Position numbers and translations under genes: made by a program
Source of the DNA: Neolentinus lepideus HHB14362 ss-1
Lineage: Eukaryota > Basidiomycota > Agaricomycetes > Gloeophyllales > Gloeophyllaceae
Direction: 5' to 3'
DNA: 64,000 bases
NCBI GenBank assembly: GCA_001632425.1
Contig: KV425570.1
Coordinates: 62,001 to 126,000 of the forward strand
In this document: piece by piece, positions 45,365 through 57,317 of the stretch
How the letters are laid out: each line of letters begins with the position of its first letter
Numbering within the stretch: position 1 is the stretch's first letter
The notes under the pieces: model-generated
What the model was told of the DNA's origin: nothing
Databases searched by the model: none
The model's input: only the letters and a program-made list of their open reading frames with translations

Positions 45365-46913
45365 GGTCTAGTGTGTCCTTCGTATCTAATATTGCATATA
45401 ATAGGGAAGAGAGGGGAGGTTGTTCCAGGACAGTTGTTGATAGCAGAGAGCAAGGGTGTTGTTTTTATCAAGCTTGGCGTCAGCCAGGCGTTTCATCTTT
45501 GTGAGGTGGGCACGCTGAGTCGGAGCACCTGATGCGCCACAGCACGTAGAATGCACTCGGATTTCGACCGACCCGCCTTCCCTCAAGCCATCCTCGCCGT
45601 GAGCGCGCAGCACGACGAATCAGGAGCTTCGAGACACGGAAAACTAGCGGAGAGCACAGATTTGGATCGTATGTGAAGGCAATGACGGTTACGCTCACCT
45701 GCAGCCTTGTCGTATCTCGCGTGGCTGATGCTGCTGTTCCGCATTTCTATGGAAAATATGGTGGATGTCGACTCGCTGAGGACACGTTTAAGATGCAAGG
45801 GGGAGGCAATGTTTGGGTGGGCACTTCATGGGGAAGGGGCTCGCCGAATCAAGGCTGCGCTGGCGGGGGACATCGTGAGCCGCAGTTTGGGATGGGCGGT
45901 GCTCGATACCCAATTCTGTAGCAGCGCTGCTGGAAATTGCGGATCTGTGCTGTTCCCGCTCCTGATTCATATGCATCTGGCGGGGCTGTGTCATAGAGAG
46001 AGGAAATATTTGAGCCCCACGCCGCCGCCACCAGACCTTAAGCGAGCAAAGTCTATCCAAGACCATGGCTACAGCACCAGTCAACCAGAACAAATATTTA
46101 TCTGCCATGCGCAGTACGAACTGGAATTGTCTGATACGCCGTCAGTCTGCCTGGCGCGGAAGGCACTTCCCTGGTTGGGATTAGATTGGCGACTAAACCT
46201 GAAAAGCCGTCCGGAAAACTACCTGATCGCACTGCTCAGAGGTGCAAGTCCTGCTGTGCATGTGAGGTTTGGGCCATGACACCCAAGGAGGCCGCAACGA
46301 GGCGAATCCCGACGCTCCTTCGCACAACTTCCGAGTCTTCTATGTATCGCTCAGATAGTACGAAAGAGCGCGCGATAGCAGTAGCCGTTCCCGAGAATCG
46401 AAGGGACCCCGTACGGGGTGTGATCATCTTGTGCAGGCATCGCCTATATATCGGATCTCGTCATGGATCCGATTTCCCGCGAGTTCTCAACAGTTTAAAT
46501 GACATCGAATCGCTAGAGCAACAGGGAAAGTTCTTCATGCATCGAGGATCTATAGTGGCAAGTACTGGTAAAGAGGTCTCTCAAGGAACATTGTAATACG
46601 CTCACAATTCAGAAGCCATGGTGGTGGTGGGAGTGCCGGGACGCCGAAAAGCTGAGCGTCCAGACACAGCCACTTGAAAATGCCACACTAGGAATAAATA
46701 CTACTATATTGAAGCATAAGTTAGGATAGTACAAGACATCAATACATGATCGATCCTCAGCGATATGTCGGCAATAGAGAATACATGTGAACGAATATCA
46801 TGGTCATGGAGCGAGCGTGCATATGAATAATTTGTCTGCGGGAGAAAAATAAAATCGAGTCATGGGAGTTAGGTATAATATATATATGTATATATATCGA
46901 GGAGAGGTCTATT
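45365..46913. other. Spacer between the two kinase-fold genes
   Basis: About 1.55 kb with no gene I can support. A 190-codon open frame on the plus strand (45707-46279) starts at TTG, and a weak two-exon reading on the minus strand (45798 to about 45480) matches nothing known. The first few hundred bases upstream of 45364 should contain the promoter of pseudokinase 1. Confidence 0.4.
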
Positions 46914-48104
46914 CTACTGTGCGAGGCGAATAAGCTCTTGAATGACCGCATGCATCGAATGTCTCTCGCACGGTTCAGGGTGCCAGCACTTCTCCGCTAA
47001 ATTCCAAAGCTGCTGGGCAACCGCGGACATACCCTGAGGCTTCAGTTGCCTACCACCTCTCGCAACATTTAGGCATATTTTGGGCCCTTTGATATGGGAG
47101 AATGGCGTCTCGTCGGGAGAGATCATCTGGTGGTGTAGAAGTACGTGGGTGAAGTCTTTAAATTGAAAAGACCCACCTCAGATAACATGATCCCGAAGGC
47201 GTACACATCTGACTCCTTCGTAAGTAGCTTTGTGGGCTCATCCGACTCATCCTGCATGACTTCTGGTGCCAGCCATCGAAAATCGTATGTGCCTGTGACA
47301 GCAGCCAAACCAGGATCCACCAACACAGCCTGACCGGCATTGTCCACAAAAACTCGATCCTGCGAAGATTGGAATACAAAAATGTTAATCCTTGAGTTTA
47401 TGACCAAGATAGATGTGTTGGCTGAACTCACGCCACATATCCCTCCGTGTACCATCCCTTTGCTATGCAGGTGCTCCAGTCCGTTCGCAGCTCCGATTGC
47501 CTACACCAGAACAGGTCAAACTTCGATACCCCGCAATAACGATGTGACACCAGCGTACCAGAGGTATCAAATCATCGGGATGCATCTTCAACCACTCGAT
47601 GATATTGCCATTAGGGTAGTATTGTCTGTCTATCTTCAATAGAACACCGTGATGGGTCGGAGAAGGCTCAGCGCGGAGGAAAATTGTCGGGGCAATATCT
47701 GGATGACAAATATCCGAGAACTCTGCCACAAATTTCTCGATTGCCTAACATGACGGTCTCGTCAAAGACATGTTAGGGTTCTCGAAAATGACTGAGGAAC
47801 TCACTGAGGCCTTATCTTCCATATTTCCTCCGGGACAACGTATCTCTTTCTGAACCCGCACCTGCTAATATAACAGAGGATTCAACACGGATCGATGCGC
47901 CAACACCTTTGAATTGACATACCACGACCTCGCCATTCCAGATGTAAGTTAGATATGTGTTGGCGGTCGAGCTCTGGCCCAGAGGCCAGCTCCAGGGAAA
48001 GAGGGGCTGAGGGCACCAGATGCTGAAGTTGATCCGCTGTCGAGGAAAGATGAAGTTCAGGAGAAATATTTTCAGGAGTGGATACATACCAAGACAGTGT
48101 CCAT
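46914..48104 (-). CDS. Kinase-fold protein lacking the HRD aspartate (pseudokinase 2)
   Basis: Seven exons: 48104-48090, 48036-47923, 47861-47805, 47744-47559, 47500-47432, 47359-47177 and 47126-46914, giving 278 residues. Several exons have the same length as in the neighbour at 44203-45364 (for example 69 and 183 nt), showing recent common origin. Motifs: WSWPLGQSSTANTYLTYIW at the P-loop position without glycines; VVVRVQKE without a Lys at the usual VAxK place; MVHGGICG instead of HGDL, so no catalytic Asp; DRVFVD without the Asn; VDPG for DFG; WLAPEVM, ESDVYAFGIMLSE and KCWHPEPCERHSM. It is more degenerate than its neighbour at ligand-binding positions, yet its frame is intact. The second exon's acceptor could alternatively be at 48020. 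Confidence 0.83.
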
Positions 48105-48227
48105 AACGTAGGTTGTTGCGCGCGAAGGTGATGCGTCTATCGTATTGTATGGAGGAGAGGTTGGGCTGTGAGATCTTAAATGCAAGCGGAGTCGATGCCC
48201 AGACACTCAAACATACTGCACGTTGAT

Positions 48228-48317
48228 CAGGTATGTCTGACTCGTGTCGGAGTACAGCAGGTATGTCTGACTCGTGTCGGAGGACAGCAGGTATGTCTGA
48301 CTCGTGTCGGAGGACAG
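48228..48317. repeat. Minisatellite, 3 x 30 bp
   Basis: Three head-to-tail 30-bp units beginning CAGGTATGTCTGACTCGTGT start at 48228, 48258 and 48288. Units 2 and 3 are identical and unit 1 differs by one base. On the minus strand the array lies 124-213 bp before the start codon of pseudokinase 2, so it sits in its promoter or leader. The 30-bp length keeps a frame open (LSSDTSQTYL repeated), but that frame does not join to the kinase exons. Confidence 0.96.
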
Positions 48318-50773
48318 TACGGCCCCTTCTTCATGAGCCCGGAATGAATTTGGATGTCGCAAAATGTTGGGGTGGATTAAACCTCGCATGCAGCAGCATG
48401 CGCGAAGGAGGGCACAGGGCAGGAAAGGGGACCACACGCTGATTCCCCGAGCCCCTACACGTGTATATTGTTGTAGACACGTCGCTGGCGATGAAGAAAA
48501 GTATTGCTGAGAGATAATATCCCCAAGGTCGCAGGGGTGTGTCCCACCGTGGTGTAGACATGGAGGAACGTGAACGAAGAATCGATCAGAGACTCGGAAC
48601 GAGCACAGGCGATGCTGGTTCATGACAAAGGGATGTCTATATTGGGAGTCGCGTCAAAGCAGATTTGGGGTGGTCTATCGGGGGTCATCACCATGGCCTG
48701 ATGGTTCGCAAGACCGTACGGACGCCTTCCCCTGATGTAGACCGCCAAACTCCTTATTCACGCCGCTGAGATTAATGTAGAGGCCCGCTTTTCCTGACAG
48801 CTCGCCGAGCGTGGGCCTGGTACGCTTGTGTGCCAGTTCGCAGGGTGGGGACTTGCTCATGACATGCAGTTCCATAGTTAGGACGTCAAACAATGAACCG
48901 GCAGTCGGTGGTCTGCTAGGCTCTGAGGAGTCCACAAGTTCCGCAGGCAGGTGTCTGTGGGTGCTCGCAAGGATCCGGGATCCCGCGAGGTGCACACAGC
49001 TGTAGTCCAACGCGGTGGCTTCTCCCTCGGTAGTTTACTCCATGTACAGCTCTGCGAGCCGGGACAAGCGTCATTCCGAGGGGGTGCTTGAGCCTGCTGT
49101 ACGTCGGAGGCATTCTGCCCGGTTTTGTCACGTTCAGGCGTCCTGCCTGAACTGTACACAAGACCAAACAGAACCGACTTCTGATGAGAGATCAAGGAAG
49201 TAAGAAAGCGCTAGTAGATGTTGTAGAATGTCGGAGCGACGTGGACGGATCGCGAGCTCAGAACAAGACTGTCGGGTCTTTGTGAGTCCGAAAATATCTC
49301 TCTTGCATGGACCAGTCGCGTACCATCTACCAGATTTAAAGTGAAGGTGGGCTATGTAATATGCCTGAAGCTAGGAGATCCCGTCTCACAGTCACGGTGG
49401 TACCGCGGAGGAAGTTGGTACAGTTCGACCAGTGCGCGATCCATGATCAACGGCTGCCACTGCGGTCAATGGAAGACCACCAAAATCGCGCCAAGAATAT
49501 CATATGCCGATTGTACATTGGTGTCTTTCGTAATGCCTTCGATATATGTGCAGCGGAAGGCGATAGTACAGTATACAGCTATTCGAACCCAAAAGTAGAA
49601 CTCGTATCGAAATTCCCGAGGCAATGAGTTGCTTACTAAATTTGAATAAATTCAATACCGCGGACATTCAACGGTGTTAATCGATGATTGATTGCGATTT
49701 TGATACAAGTTTAGCGAGAAAATTACGTACACATTAAATTCTCGCAGCCTGCAGGACAGGTACGTCGCGTCCAATTTCTGATTTCTGATGATGCCTGAGA
49801 CGACTACTACATATCACACATATGGGGAACTAGTTCTTATCCAGAATTCAATATTGTTTCCCCAATTTCTCCGCCAGTAATTCAGTTTCAGAGGATATTT
49901 TGACGTAGACCTTTGCAATATGGTATATCCTATCATCTATCCTAAGAGCAAACCAGCAAGATGTGAGCACAGCTCATCGGCATCGAAATACTGAGTTCGG
50001 CAGCACTGGGCATAGTATTCTTTCACGTCCGGTCACAGCGGCAAGTTGAAACTCCGCTTCGGCGTCTCTTGAGAGCATCCTCCCGCCACCTCAGCCACCA
50101 CTTAGTAGCGGATGCGGAAAAGACACTCTGCATTTCTGCATCGACCCCTTTGTATTGATACTCAACAATCGGACGACATATGTCCATCTGAGTGCATAAA
50201 ATGTAAAAACCCTTTGGGCTGATTAGTGAAGTGGTCATGTTGGGATCTGCCAGATCTATACACGAATTTTGTGGGAGGTGTACACAAATGTTCTGGCATC
50301 GCATCTCAAAATTGGACTGGTTTTCGCTACTCTGAATCGATGTATCCCAAATATTGTATACACTGAACTCCAAATACTTCCATTTAGTGTTGAAGGCACG
50401 GGACGTGTGGAGGTTAACATTAATCATACCCGCGGAGGAGAACTCCCCGAGTGGCAATATAAACTAACAAGTCGGGCTTAGTGCTCCCACTCGGACTTGA
50501 AATGCCACTCTTTAAGGATTTAAGCTGTAGATACTGGTTAGTTCCTGTGGCAATGCCGTAAGTTGTCTCCACGGCTCTCATATAAATCGCTGACCTCATA
50601 CGGGTGCTCCAGGCGCAGGATACAATCAAGGTAATCACGAGCACACTCATTGGCAGGAGACATTTAGGCAGGGAATGTGGTTTGATAGTTGAAAGACGCA
50701 GTTTCCACGTTACATGTGACATGGGGGTCAACATCCGCGGCGAGGAGGACACTGATCAGACGGATGATGTACT
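48318..50773. other. Gene-free stretch of about 2.5 kb
   Basis: No complete gene is recognisable. Open frames at 48675-49010 and 50023-50457 on the minus strand have no clear family. The former has a segment (VLTMELHVMSKSPP) faintly like a kinase C-lobe, which would fit a further relic, but I cannot support this. The region follows two kinase-fold genes and precedes a kinase relic. Confidence 0.35.
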
Positions 50774-51076
50774 TACTGCTGCGCAGCATTCATCTGAGGC
50801 CGCTCCACTGGGTTCGCAGCTCTACGAGTGGCCAGAGTTGAATATTACAGCAGATCAGGCCCGAGACCTCGATGGCATCTTAATCTCGACCACTTCGGTG
50901 CAGATCCGCATTGGCAGGGTAATGCCGGAAAAGCGACGCTCCTGAGTGACCGTGTAGCGAGCAGAAGTGAGTACGGGAAGTCTAGACCTCGAAAAGCGGC
51001 ATTCCGAAGGCGTACATGCTGTGGTCCAGGCTAACGCGTAGTCCTCGCCTTCGACATAATTTCAGGTGCTTGCCAC
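50774..51076 (-). pseudogene. Relic of a third kinase-fold gene (C-lobe only)
   Basis: Minus-strand fragments in three frames line up with the C-lobe of the two neighbouring kinase-fold genes: WQAPEIM, then in another frame EGEDYALAWTTA, then MYAFGMPLFE followed by a GT where the neighbour has its intron. Next come ERRFSG after a CACTCAG acceptor, then LWPLVEL, then EPS and ERPQMNAAQQ ending in TAA at 50774. At least three frameshifts and an internal stop break it. The conserved order (APE, EGE, YAFGM-LFE, intron, ER-F, LWPL-E, ERP) makes chance unlikely. The N-lobe was not found upstream. Confidence 0.7.
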
Positions 51077-52163
51077 TAAGGCTGATTTGATCACTTACCG
51101 GAAAAGCAAATAAAGGATCCTAAGACCATGAGCTCAATAGCGGACGTGCGATCTAAGATGCACATTGTTGAGTGGAAGGATAACACCACGTTGCTACCCG
51201 CGATATGAGAAGTTGTTTTATAACGTCCGGAGGCGGTACTAGAGCACTCCCGTTTAGAACTGTATTGGACTATTGCCGGACGCGGTCGAGGCTGCTCGAT
51301 CATCATATATAATATCGCTTCAGCAGGAAACGGCATGCAGTGCACATTTCGCATCGCATGGATGTACACGGGCTCGTTCATTGAGCAACACAACTATAAA
51401 GCTTCATCAGCCGCAGACAGCGCGAGAACACAGCTCGTGGAACTTACCGACTAGAAAGTCATGGCAAAGGTACATATGTCCGCTGGCAGCGTGGAGATAG
51501 TACAGTAAACTGGGGCTATCAAGTACGAATGGCTGGGCCATACTGTACCATGCGGGGAGTAGCCGCCTGAATGGCAAGTACATCTTTCGAGGGGCTAACT
51601 AGTCGATCGTAGATGGTTGCATAGGACAGCACCACCTTACTTTCTATCCGACGTAGGTTAGAAGGTATGCGCCATGAGCGACGACCGCGTATCGTCGATG
51701 GAGATCAGAATTGGCTGTAAGTTGGGATTGGCTGGAGCTCGGGATTGGTTAGAAGTCGAGAGTGGTTGGAAGTTGGGATTGGTTGGAGGTTGTTAAAGTC
51801 GGGGGTTGGAAGTCGACGTCAAGATTAATGATTGCGTTGCGCGGTCCGATGTTGTCGGCGTCGTGACAACGATGTTACAACCGTTTCTCTGATACATCAC
51901 TAACGTCTCCATTCCATATTACCTTCCATACCCTTGAAGTTGAACGTTTGAACTGTCGAAATTGCAACGAAGTTGACGAAGTCCCGGATATTCCCGACAT
52001 ATTCCGTATGGGGAAGCACTGCCACGCCAGTGGTGCTTGCTTTCATCCGTCGTACACGTTTCTGTCCTGAATCTCTTTCTTGTATCGTCGATTTGTATGC
52101 GCTACATAATTAATATCAGTCTGCGTACCTTGACTGACTGGTCTGAGAGGTAGTTAGACGAGA
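51077..52163. other. Intergenic region upstream of TFIIE-alpha
   Basis: About 1.1 kb containing the short 17-bp tandem array at 51710-51794 and, presumably, the TFIIE-alpha promoter. No gene was recognised. Confidence 0.45.
51710..51794. repeat. Tandem array, 5 x 17 bp
   Basis: Five consecutive 17-bp units of the form ATTGGTTGGAAGTTGGG (with variants such as ATTGGCTGTAAGTTGGG) start at 51710, 51727, 51744, 51761 and 51778. The period is exact while sequence varies at several positions. The array lies about 370-450 bp before the TFIIE-alpha start and contains repeated ATTGG, the reverse complement of CCAAT, spaced every 17 bp. Confidence 0.9.
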
Positions 52164-53916
52164 ATGTCAACTAAAGAAGAGCAAGAAACATTGCGTCTCC
52201 TCGTTCAACATGTTTCTCGTTCATTTTACGAGCCAAAATTCATCGTAATTCTGGATCAGCTGGCTAGACATCCGGTGTGAGTGATTACAGCAACTGGTTT
52301 AGGTTCGCAGGCTGCGTCCCATATCAACATTCTAATAATGTCGCGTTATACGACGCTAGCCTCAAAGACGATGATTTGGCAGGAAGAATGGGACTTCAAG
52401 CGAAGGAATTGAACAAGCTCATGGCTGTTCTCAACAATGATCGTCTAATTCGCGTGTACGTACTTACCTCTCCATGTCGGGACATGTTGCAAACCAGGAT
52501 TTGTGACCAGGCACCGCCAAAACGAACTGAAGGAAGGCGCACAGCGATCAGTGGGTAGAGCTTACTACTACATTGACTACCAACACTTCTGCAACGTCGT
52601 TAAATGGCGAGTAGCGGAAATGTGGCGTATAATCGATAACTCGCTGCGAAATGTGAGTCATGCGTCAATCCCCCGTCACTCGCCCATGATACCATGTATT
52701 ACATAGGAACTCGATAATAAGGGATACATCTGCCCTCAATGTGGTAAATCGTTCACCCCACTAGAAGTCGACAAATTGATCGACTTCTCGCGGGGTGTGT
52801 TTGTATGTGACGACTGTAAAGGGGAGTTAGTGGACAATGAGAATGCGGAGAGTGTAAAGGGAAGTCAAGACCGGATGCAGAGATTCAACAGACAGATGGC
52901 ATTCATCCAAGAAGGGTTGAGGAAGACTGAAGATATGGTCTTACCTGCGTAGGCCATGATTGCCATGCATCGTGCTCCAACCCCTAATCCTCACTCTAGA
53001 TTCGATGTCGAAGCATGGGTACGGAACAACCTGAGCGAAGCCGAGAAACAGCGAAATGCAGAGCCCGGTGCTGGACTCAAAATCGCAGGCTCAGGTCCCA
53101 AGACCGAAGATGCTGGCATCGGTGTGGTGATATCCATGGATAAAGACGAGGAGACGAGGAAACAGGAAAGAGATGCCGAAGCTGCTGCAAAGCGACAACA
53201 GAACCTCATGCCATCATGGCATTTGAAGAGTACAATTACCGGTGACCTGACAGCACTAGGCGAGGCGGAAAATAGTCGGGTCCCCGACGGTGCTGCTACC
53301 CTAAGCTCTAACGATGCTATCCTCAGAGGCTTGGCGCCGGTCAATCCACCATCGACGAGTCAGACGATCGTCGAGGATGTCAAGCCACGAACAGAAGAGG
53401 TGGACTGTGAGTCGTCGTTCACATTATTCGCGTCACCAGTCCTGAACAGTCTAATCTAGACTACGACCAATACTATGCCTCCTTGGAAGCTTCAAATGCC
53501 GTCTCCTCACAAGGCACGCCTTACAGCAATGGCGCGAACGGCACGGAAGAAGAAGAAGACATTAAACCTTCAATCGAATACCTTGATTCATTAAATGAAT
53601 ACAGAAAGAGATCGAGATCTCAGCTTCCTGATGGAAATGCGGAGCCGAGGAAAGCCGCAAGACTGGATGAAAGTTTGTATGTGCCACCGCCAGTGGAGGA
53701 ACCGCCGATGGAGAAGACGCCACTGGTGGATCCTGCAGATGATCCTATCGTACAAGGTATGTTGCTATGTGTGTGCTCTATTGCGTCCTCGCCTAATGAT
53801 TGCTCCTAGTCAATGGTCACCCTGTCCGGTACTCAGAAGTCACGGAAGAACATCAAGAGATGATGACGCCAGAAGAATATCAAGCTTACTACGAGGTTAT
53901 ACAGGCTCAGTTATAG
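52164..53916 (+). CDS. TFA1: Transcription initiation factor TFIIE, alpha subunit
   Basis: Seven exons: 52164-52276, 52360-52455, 52511-52652, 52707-52948, 53000-53406, 53460-53756 and 53810-53916, giving 467 residues. The N-terminal winged-helix domain (SRSFYEPKFIVILDQL, LKDDDLAGRMGLQAKELNKL, then RAYYYIDY) is followed by the C4 zinc ribbon YICPQCGKSFTP ... FVCDDC (Cys126, Cys129, Cys151, Cys154). An acidic, Pro-rich C-terminal half follows, as in other fungi. With TFIIE-beta it recruits and regulates TFIIH at RNA polymerase II promoters in the nucleus. All splice junctions are GT-AG and the frame closes exactly. Confidence 0.96.
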
Positions 53917-54040
53917 CTGTACGTGAGGCCTCAGGCCTCAGGGCGCATTTGAATCACTCCTGTCTTTTCTGATAACAGACTATACGGTGTGCATGCGTTG
54001 CTGCATAAAAAAAACTACCAATACCTGTACAATACGTACA

Positions 54041-54060
54041 ATATATATATATATATATAT
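54041..54060. repeat. (AT)10 microsatellite
   Basis: Ten uninterrupted AT dinucleotides lie in the 200-bp gap between the convergent TFIIE-alpha and NACHT genes, just beyond the NACHT gene's stop. Confidence 0.98.
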
Positions 54061-54116
54061 ACTAGTAATGAGGAAATTGATGGAAGCACATACTGTAGGT
54101 AGTGAACTTGAGATGA

Positions 54117-55949
54117 TCATGGATGATGACGATGTCTATCATGTAGACCGAAAACATGCCAATCGACCAAAGCTTGCGCATCAGTGTAATTATCGGAGAT
54201 CAGCTGGTCAATCATACTCTGTGGATTGCCCGTGCATATGACCTCGGAGGCCAGCACCGCCCATCTGAAGACTCCCGACGCGCGCTCAACCAACTTTTCC
54301 AGGTGTTCTTCACATGGCCAATCGTCCGGAAGCTGGTGTTCCGTCCGAATGTCTCGCAATCGCCCGTGCAGAAACTTCCGGACATCCGCTACGTTTTCCT
54401 CGTCGTTAACATCCAACTCAAGAGTTTCAACGTAGGTGTTGCGATCAAATCGCCAACGGATGTCGTGCTCTGGCCTACTGGTGATGAGCAACCGAACATG
54501 TGGCGGCACATACGGCAGCTCGTCCTGGAGGATTGACATTAACTCCTTCCGGGTCAAGACATCCCCGCACTCGTCCAAGCCGTCGATGACGACAGTCACA
54601 GGTTTGCGGACATTACCCAGGAGCATCGCTGGCTGTATGAGAAGATCCCGGAAACGACTCTTCAATGACGCATGAACGATTCCGGGATTCTCCCGGATGG
54701 TCTGAGCAACGGCATTGCCGAATGGGCCGCTAAATTGGCTGAGCTGATATGTAAGAGAATCTAGACAGCCAGCGGCGTCGCATCTGTCCTGGGAGTTGCT
54801 TTCAAAGAAGTATGCTGCACCGAGGCGACCTCTATGGTACATTTGATCCGCCACGGTCGTCGCGATCGCGCTCTTCCCAGAACCAGGAGGACCGTACAGC
54901 CACATAATTTTCTTGTCATGATCGCGGGAGGAAGCCCAATCGAGAATTGTGTTAATGACTTTGATCCGTGTACCATCCTGGCAGCCATTGATCGTGGTCT
55001 GCCGCGTATAGGCAGGCTTGAGACGAGATAATACGATCTGAGCTTCTAAAGGAGAGGGGCAAGACAGTCTATTAAGCCAATGCCTGACAAGTGACAAGGA
55101 AAGAGCTGGATGACTCACCCAAGTCAAGCAGAGCTTGAGCATTGATCCCTACTGTGAGAAGGGTCTGTACCGTTGTGCCAAATTCGAAGCGCGTTTTCAA
55201 ATGCTCAAATCGTTCTTTGTATTTCTCAACCTGCGATGACGGCGTTACAAGCCGAGCTGCGAGCCAAATTAGGTGCTGCTCTGCAGGGATCAAGACCGCC
55301 GACGTACTCCAAGCAGGTAGCGCAACATAGGCAATCACGACATCGATGTATTCATGAGATAGACTCAGTAGCCGCGCAATATCATCCCTGAAATGCTTGA
55401 TATGGGCTACGCCAGCGTTGGCGACATTTTCGACGTATGGGTATACTTGGCTCATCGTTAAAAGGAGATGGAGGACATTATGATCTTGCTGGAGCTGTGC
55501 TTCATAAATCTGATGACATGTAATGAGAATAACCGTCATTAGGATTGACTTCCGTGCTTACTGCACTCGCCAGCGAAAACACTTTCCACGCAATATTGAT
55601 GAGAGGGTGTATCTAGAAGCGCGGGTCTATGGTTGAGCTCATAAAATTCCGGGGAACCTACTTTAGTAGCTAGATTGCCTGCCCTTTTAATAGTCCTAAG
55701 CGCTGACAAGACATCTGACAGTATAGACAGAGGATCCTTGCCCGACTTGCTGGCTGGTAATATATTGATAAGAGGCAGGGTCGGAACTAGACGCTGTTCA
55801 GCACGGCGCGCTACTAGATCAAATGCTTCTTCGAGAGTGATTTCCTGCGCTTCGACTTCCAGGACGCCGCTCGCGCCAGTGGTATCATGGTCCAATGTGA
55901 GGATGATCGCTGTCAGAAACTCATCAAGATTTCGCCAAGTAATGTGCAT
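54117..55949 (-). CDS. NACHT-domain NTPase (fungal STAND-type), short C-terminus
   Basis: Four exons: 55949-55662, 55612-55562, 55509-55119 and 55045-54117, giving 552 residues. The N-terminal ~240 residues are helical (AWKVFSLASAIYEAQLQQD, VENVANAGVAHIKHF), as in the N-domains of many Agaricomycete NACHT proteins. The NTPase follows: WLYGPPGSGKSA (Walker A, Lys301), VVIDGLDEC (Walker B), RLLITSRPE (sensor 1) and the GVFRWAVLASEVIC region after it. The protein stops about 45 residues beyond this, without the long helical or WD/ankyrin C-terminal sensor region usual for these proteins. STAND proteins of this type act in fungal self/non-self recognition and programmed cell death. The stop lies next to an AT microsatellite. 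The N-terminus could extend further upstream, since no clear leader was identified. Confidence 0.85.
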
Positions 55950-57317
55950 AAAAGTAGCTCACGACCGCGCCTATTAAGCAGATCTCGAACGGGGCAGCAG
56001 ACTTTCCCAAGAAAAGTCTCCCGACCAGGTGCCGGTACAGTCAAGAAGCGCTGCATTGTGAACCTTACCCTTGTGTCGACATGTGGAACCATCCTGAAAG
56101 TTGTGAGTTCGATTACCCGGGACCCCTACAGCATGCACCTTACACGACATGTCTCTCGTCTTGCCAGATGGGAGCTGTACTGGGCTCCGCTACTCGTGTT
56201 TTGTCTGAGCAAGGCTGGCCTTCAACACCGATTTCTACATATGCTTTCGGAAGTCGATGCCAGAGCGATACTGGCAAACCGACAGCTCTATGGACTGTCT
56301 GAGGTGAGAGGCTGGTTGCGTAGGAGGGATGTTCGATATACCTGTGACTTGAATTGGGATCCTGTCCCCAGTGCTAGACGACAAATTTTCAGTACCCGGA
56401 TATTCCAACTTCATGGGTAGTGATTCGTCGGAGTTGTTCATAATGCAGGACGCTGGCACAGGGAATCGCACCGACCTAGGAAGAGTGTGCGACGGTTTAT
56501 AAGCTCTGTGACCGAATAGACACGCTGGAAACGGCACAGTCGGCTCGGAAGGCATCTAAGCTTTGATAATTAGCACAAAGAAAGTTGGGATGGAGTAGTA
56601 ATACGCCAGTGAGCGCCCTTGTATGCTGAGTGGTGCCGTGTTACAGAATCTCATCTTCTGCGGATCTCATGCTCTGTATTGTGCAGCATGTTTTCGGGCA
56701 GGTGGCAGCAGCTTTTCCCACTTGCGATCGTGCACGGTTCCAATACGTTCCTTCAACATAAGACTGGCCATGACCCACGTGTTCTAACCAAGGCATCGTC
56801 TTCAAACCGCTCATCCAAGCCATACAGTTGGGATCATTAAATGACATCCCCGGAAGCGCAGAAATGAAACCTTATGGATCGGTCCGTCGTGACTCCGCGG
56901 CGAAGATACTCGCTGACAGACTCGAAGCGCATGCTCCTCGTTTTGATCTGTACACGGCATCGACCTTGGTCCGTTTCCCGTTAACGGGCGATGTCCAAGA
57001 TAGATGGAGCAGAACTACTGCCTGCCCGCGTCAGCATTCAACTTTCAGACACCCACTAAATGAGATACGATAGTTCAAGTTGGTAGTTCGGGTGGCTAGT
57101 CTGCCGACGTATACCTCGAGCTCCCGGGAAAATTAGAGGCATCTAGAGACTGGAGGCTTGCAATATTAATGTTAGTTGGCGGTCCCGGGACAGTTCATGT
57201 TTTGCGAACACTAGTGCAGTTGTTAACTTGTGGGAAGCAGACAACCTTGTCACGGTCACTGCTGTGACGGCGACGGATTTACAAGTCTAAGTGCAGCATC
57301 TGAGTCTGTTCATTTGT
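55950..57317. other. Gene-free stretch of about 1.4 kb
   Basis: This lies between the divergent NACHT and flavin-reductase genes. A 177-codon open frame at 55887-56420 overlaps the NACHT first exon on the other strand, begins with no good context and matches nothing. No repeats were noticed. Confidence 0.4.

Noticed and set aside
45707..46279. 190-codon open frame between the kinase-fold genes
   Set aside because: It starts at TTG, its composition looks random and it matches nothing known.
48228..48317. CRISPR-like direct repeats
   Set aside because: The three 30-bp units are contiguous with no spacers, and the genome is fungal. It is a minisatellite.
48207..48623. Open frame through the 30-bp repeats encoding LSSDTSQTYL repeats
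   Set aside because: The repeat length of 30 keeps a frame open automatically. The frame does not join to the kinase exons and lacks a convincing start.
48675..49010. Another kinase relic (VLTMELHVMSKSPP segment)
   Set aside because: Only one short stretch resembles a kinase C-lobe; flanking motifs are absent.
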